Origin: CAYWMY01 sp046352935
Lineage (GTDB): Bacteria; Pseudomonadota; Gammaproteobacteria; Steroidobacterales; Steroidobacteraceae
DNA: 43,485 bases
Assembly: GCA_046352935.1 (NCBI GenBank)
Contig: JAXMGR010000024.1
Location: forward strand, 1-43,485
Direction: 5' to 3'
The first letter of the stretch is position 1; every line of letters begins with the position of its first letter. The translations under genes were made by a program, and so were the position numbers. Shown here piece by piece: positions 41,873 to 43,485 of this stretch. The notes under the pieces were generated by a model, which had not been told where the DNA came from, searched no databases, and saw only the letters and a program-made list of their open reading frames with translations.

Positions 41873-43485
41873 TCTTTCTGCGTCGGTGGTGGCGCGACGT
41901 CCAGGCGGCTCGTCGGCGCGACGAGGTAGTCGACGAGGCTCGCGCGACTTCGTGCGTCAGCGATTCCGCCGAACATCATCGTCGTGCCCGGTGCGAACGC
42001 GGCCGGATTCCTGAGGAATGCGTCCAGTCGCTCGCGGGTCCAGGTTCCGCCGAGCCCGCGCAGTGCTGCGGAGTACTCGAATCCCGGCAGGGACGCCACG
42101 CGGCGTCCGGGGATTCCCTTCAGGCTCGGGCCAACGCTGGCGGTGACGCCATCGGGGGAGACGTGGCAGGCTGCGCAGGCCTCGTACAGGGCCTCGCCGG
42201 AGGCGGTATCGGCGCTGGGTTCGATGAAGATCATGGACTCGCGGTCGGTCCAGAGCACGATCTCTCCGTGATGGCCTTCGACGATGTCGCGGATGCGCTC
42301 CCCGATCCGGATCTGCTCGGTATGCACGACGCGGCTTTCGCGCACCCGCATGCGGAAGAGGGTCTGTCCGGCCAGCGACGAGACCAGCAGATCGCCATGC
42401 CAGATCGGGAACAGGGAACTGGTCACCTGGATGAGGTTCGACGGGCCGATCGACGGATACCAGGAGTAGAAGGGCTGCTCGTAGCCATCGTGGCTTCCGG
42501 GCACCAGTGACAACGGCCAGCCGAGCGTGCCGTATTCGACGCCGTACGTCGCCAGCGGCCATCCGTAGTTGGCCCCCTTGATGATACGGTTCAGTTCGTC
42601 GCCGCCGCGCGGCCCGTGTTCGGTCTCCCACAGCGTGCCGTCCGGCGCGAGATGCAGTCCCTCGGGGTTCCGCAGCCCCAGGCTGTAGATCGAGCCCGCG
42701 CCCGTTCGCAGGTCGATCAGGATGATCTTGCCGTAGTCACCGTTGCGGTCCTGTGACGCGGCGATGTCGAAGCCGAACCCCTCCATGGCGTGATCGCCGG
42801 TCGACAGGAGCAGCTCGTTCTCGTCGAGCATTACCAGTCGTCCGCCATTGAACAGGCCATCGAATTTCGCGGGCCGGGTTTTCGTGGCCAGCGGAACACA
42901 GGGCTTCGTCTCGTACAGGGTTCTCCAGGAAAGTCTTTCGGGCCGCGTGCTGGCGTTGAAGTCATCGTAGCGCCCGTCCAGCATGGAGACGCGCATGACC
43001 CAGCATCCTTCGGCAGGCTTCCAGAAGTGGTGGCTCACGTACAGACGGAAGCCATCCTCTCGTTCCTGCGCAAGGATGTCGGCCACACGGAAGAAAGCCA
43101 GATTGATCGCCGTGCCGGACGCGGCGGCGATGAACTCTGCGCGGTTGATCGGCACCTTCGTCGGGATGTGTTCGACGGATACGGCGTTGCCGTCATTGCT
43201 GCGCCGGTACACATAGACTTCGCCATCGCCCGTCGCGACCAGGTAGCCGTCGGCGAACAGGGAGATACCGCCCTGATTGGTGTCGGGACGCGGAATGTAA
43301 TTTTCGAAGGCCGTCACGCGCAGACGGTAGAGCGCCGTGCCGATCTCGGACACCACGTGTCTCGGCTTCACGTCCGGACGCGCGCTTCGTGTCGCGATGG
43401 TCACCTGCAGGGCCGCTCCGACGAGCGCCAATGCGACGATCACGCCGGCGCCGGTCCATCGGTGCCGCACCGAGACCGTCAGCCA
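41869..43485 (-). CDS. Aldose sugar dehydrogenase-like beta-propeller fused to cytochrome c, 5' end uncertain
   Basis: At least 533 residues, from a GTG at 43470; the frame stays open to the window edge (LTVSV- before VRHRW), so the real start may lie outside. An N-terminal signal anchor (GAGVIVALALVGAALQVTIA) is followed by a GSDH-type propeller: NQGGISLFADGYLVATGDGE, GKIILIDLRTG, SLGLRNPEGLHLAPDGTLWETEHGPRGGDE and ANYGWPLATYG, the signature of PQQ-dependent aldose dehydrogenases. The C-terminal domain is cytochrome c: CAACH haem site, PGFEYSAALRGLGGTWT, and TTMMFGG with the distal Met ligand. It would oxidise a sugar in the periplasm and pass electrons to its own haem. The substrate is unknown. 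It is coupled to the GT39-like gene. Confidence 0.85.
   Translation of the reverse strand, partial: WLTVSVRHRWTGAGVIVALALVGAALQVTIATRSARPDVKPRHVVSEIGTALYRLRVTAFENYIPRPDTNQGGISLFADGYLVATGDGEVYVYRRSNDGNAVSVEHIPTKVPINRAEFIAAASGTAINLAFFRVADILAQEREDGFRLYVSHHFWKPAEGCWVMRVSMLDGRYDDFNASTRPERLSWRTLYETKPCVPLATKTRPAKFDGLFNGGRLVMLDENELLLSTGDHAMEGFGFDIAASQDRNGDYGKIILIDLRTGAGSIYSLGLRNPEGLHLAPDGTLWETEHGPRGGDELNRIIKGANYGWPLATYGVEYGTLGWPLSLVPGSHDGYEQPFYSWYPSIGPSNLIQVTSSLFPIWHGDLLVSSLAGQTLFRMRVRESRVVHTEQIRIGERIRDIVEGHHGEIVLWTDRESMIFIEPSADTASGEALYEACAACHVSPDGVTASVGPSLKGIPGRRVASLPGFEYSAALRGLGGTWTRERLDAFLRNPAAFAPGTTMMFGGIADARSRASLVDYLVAPTSRLDVAPPPTQKE

Overview
The window is a GC-rich (by eye roughly two thirds G+C) stretch of a Gram-negative chromosome, most likely a beta- or gammaproteobacterium (Pseudomonadota). 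It is almost entirely an envelope/exopolysaccharide (EPS) locus: a WcaJ-type initiating sugar transferase, OPX export protein, outer-membrane barrel, chain-length regulator, separate tyrosine kinase, two Wzx-type flippases, a Wzy-like polymerase and many glycosyltransferases. No tRNA, rRNA, CRISPR array, transposase or phage gene was seen.

Layout. (1) 1-7168, minus strand: polysaccharide pyruvyl transferase, CapK/PaaK-like adenylate-forming enzyme, GT4 glycosyltransferase, flippase, a GNAT/BioF2-like fusion and a second BioF2-like protein running off the left edge. (2) 7169-7523: divergent control region with two identical-arm CRP-type palindromes. (3) 7524-13453, plus strand: initiating transferase, OPX protein, beta-barrel, chain-length regulator, tyrosine kinase. 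(4) 13520-16034, minus: GT4 and an AlgD-type GDP-mannose 6-dehydrogenase. (5) 16218-27706, plus: sulfotransferase, GT4, flippase, polymerase, heparinase II/III-like protein, second sulfotransferase, two GT4 and a secreted polysaccharide lyase. (6) 27804-31621, minus: GT4, membrane-anchored beta-propeller, BioF2-like GNAT. (7) 31859-39213, plus: SGNH protein, ATP-grasp ligase, second SGNH protein, acyltransferase-3/SGNH O-acetyltransferase, then GtrA and a GtrB-like GT2. (8) 39325-43485, minus: frameshifted SGNH protein, membrane GT39-like glycosyltransferase, and a sugar dehydrogenase-cytochrome c fusion at the right edge.

How it fits together (inference from families). AlgD-type chemistry would supply GDP-mannuronate. 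The initiating transferase and GT4 enzymes would build a lipid-linked repeat, Wzx/Wzy would flip and polymerise it, the chain-length regulator and kinase would control length, and the short OPX protein with the neighbouring barrel would export it. Sulfotransferases, pyruvyl transferase, O-acetyltransferase, SGNH proteins, BioF2-like GNATs and the ATP-grasp protein suggest a heavily decorated polymer, and the two lyase-type genes suggest trimming. A sulfated, uronate-rich, Wzy-dependent EPS is the most interesting reading of the window.

Caution. Three genes between 4.8 and 8.93 kb (damage from about 5.72 kb up) and one at 39.3-40.4 kb are broken by many small indels, mostly one-base losses in short G/C runs, while the encoded proteins stay recognisable between breaks. 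This looks as much like an unpolished assembly patch as like real gene decay.
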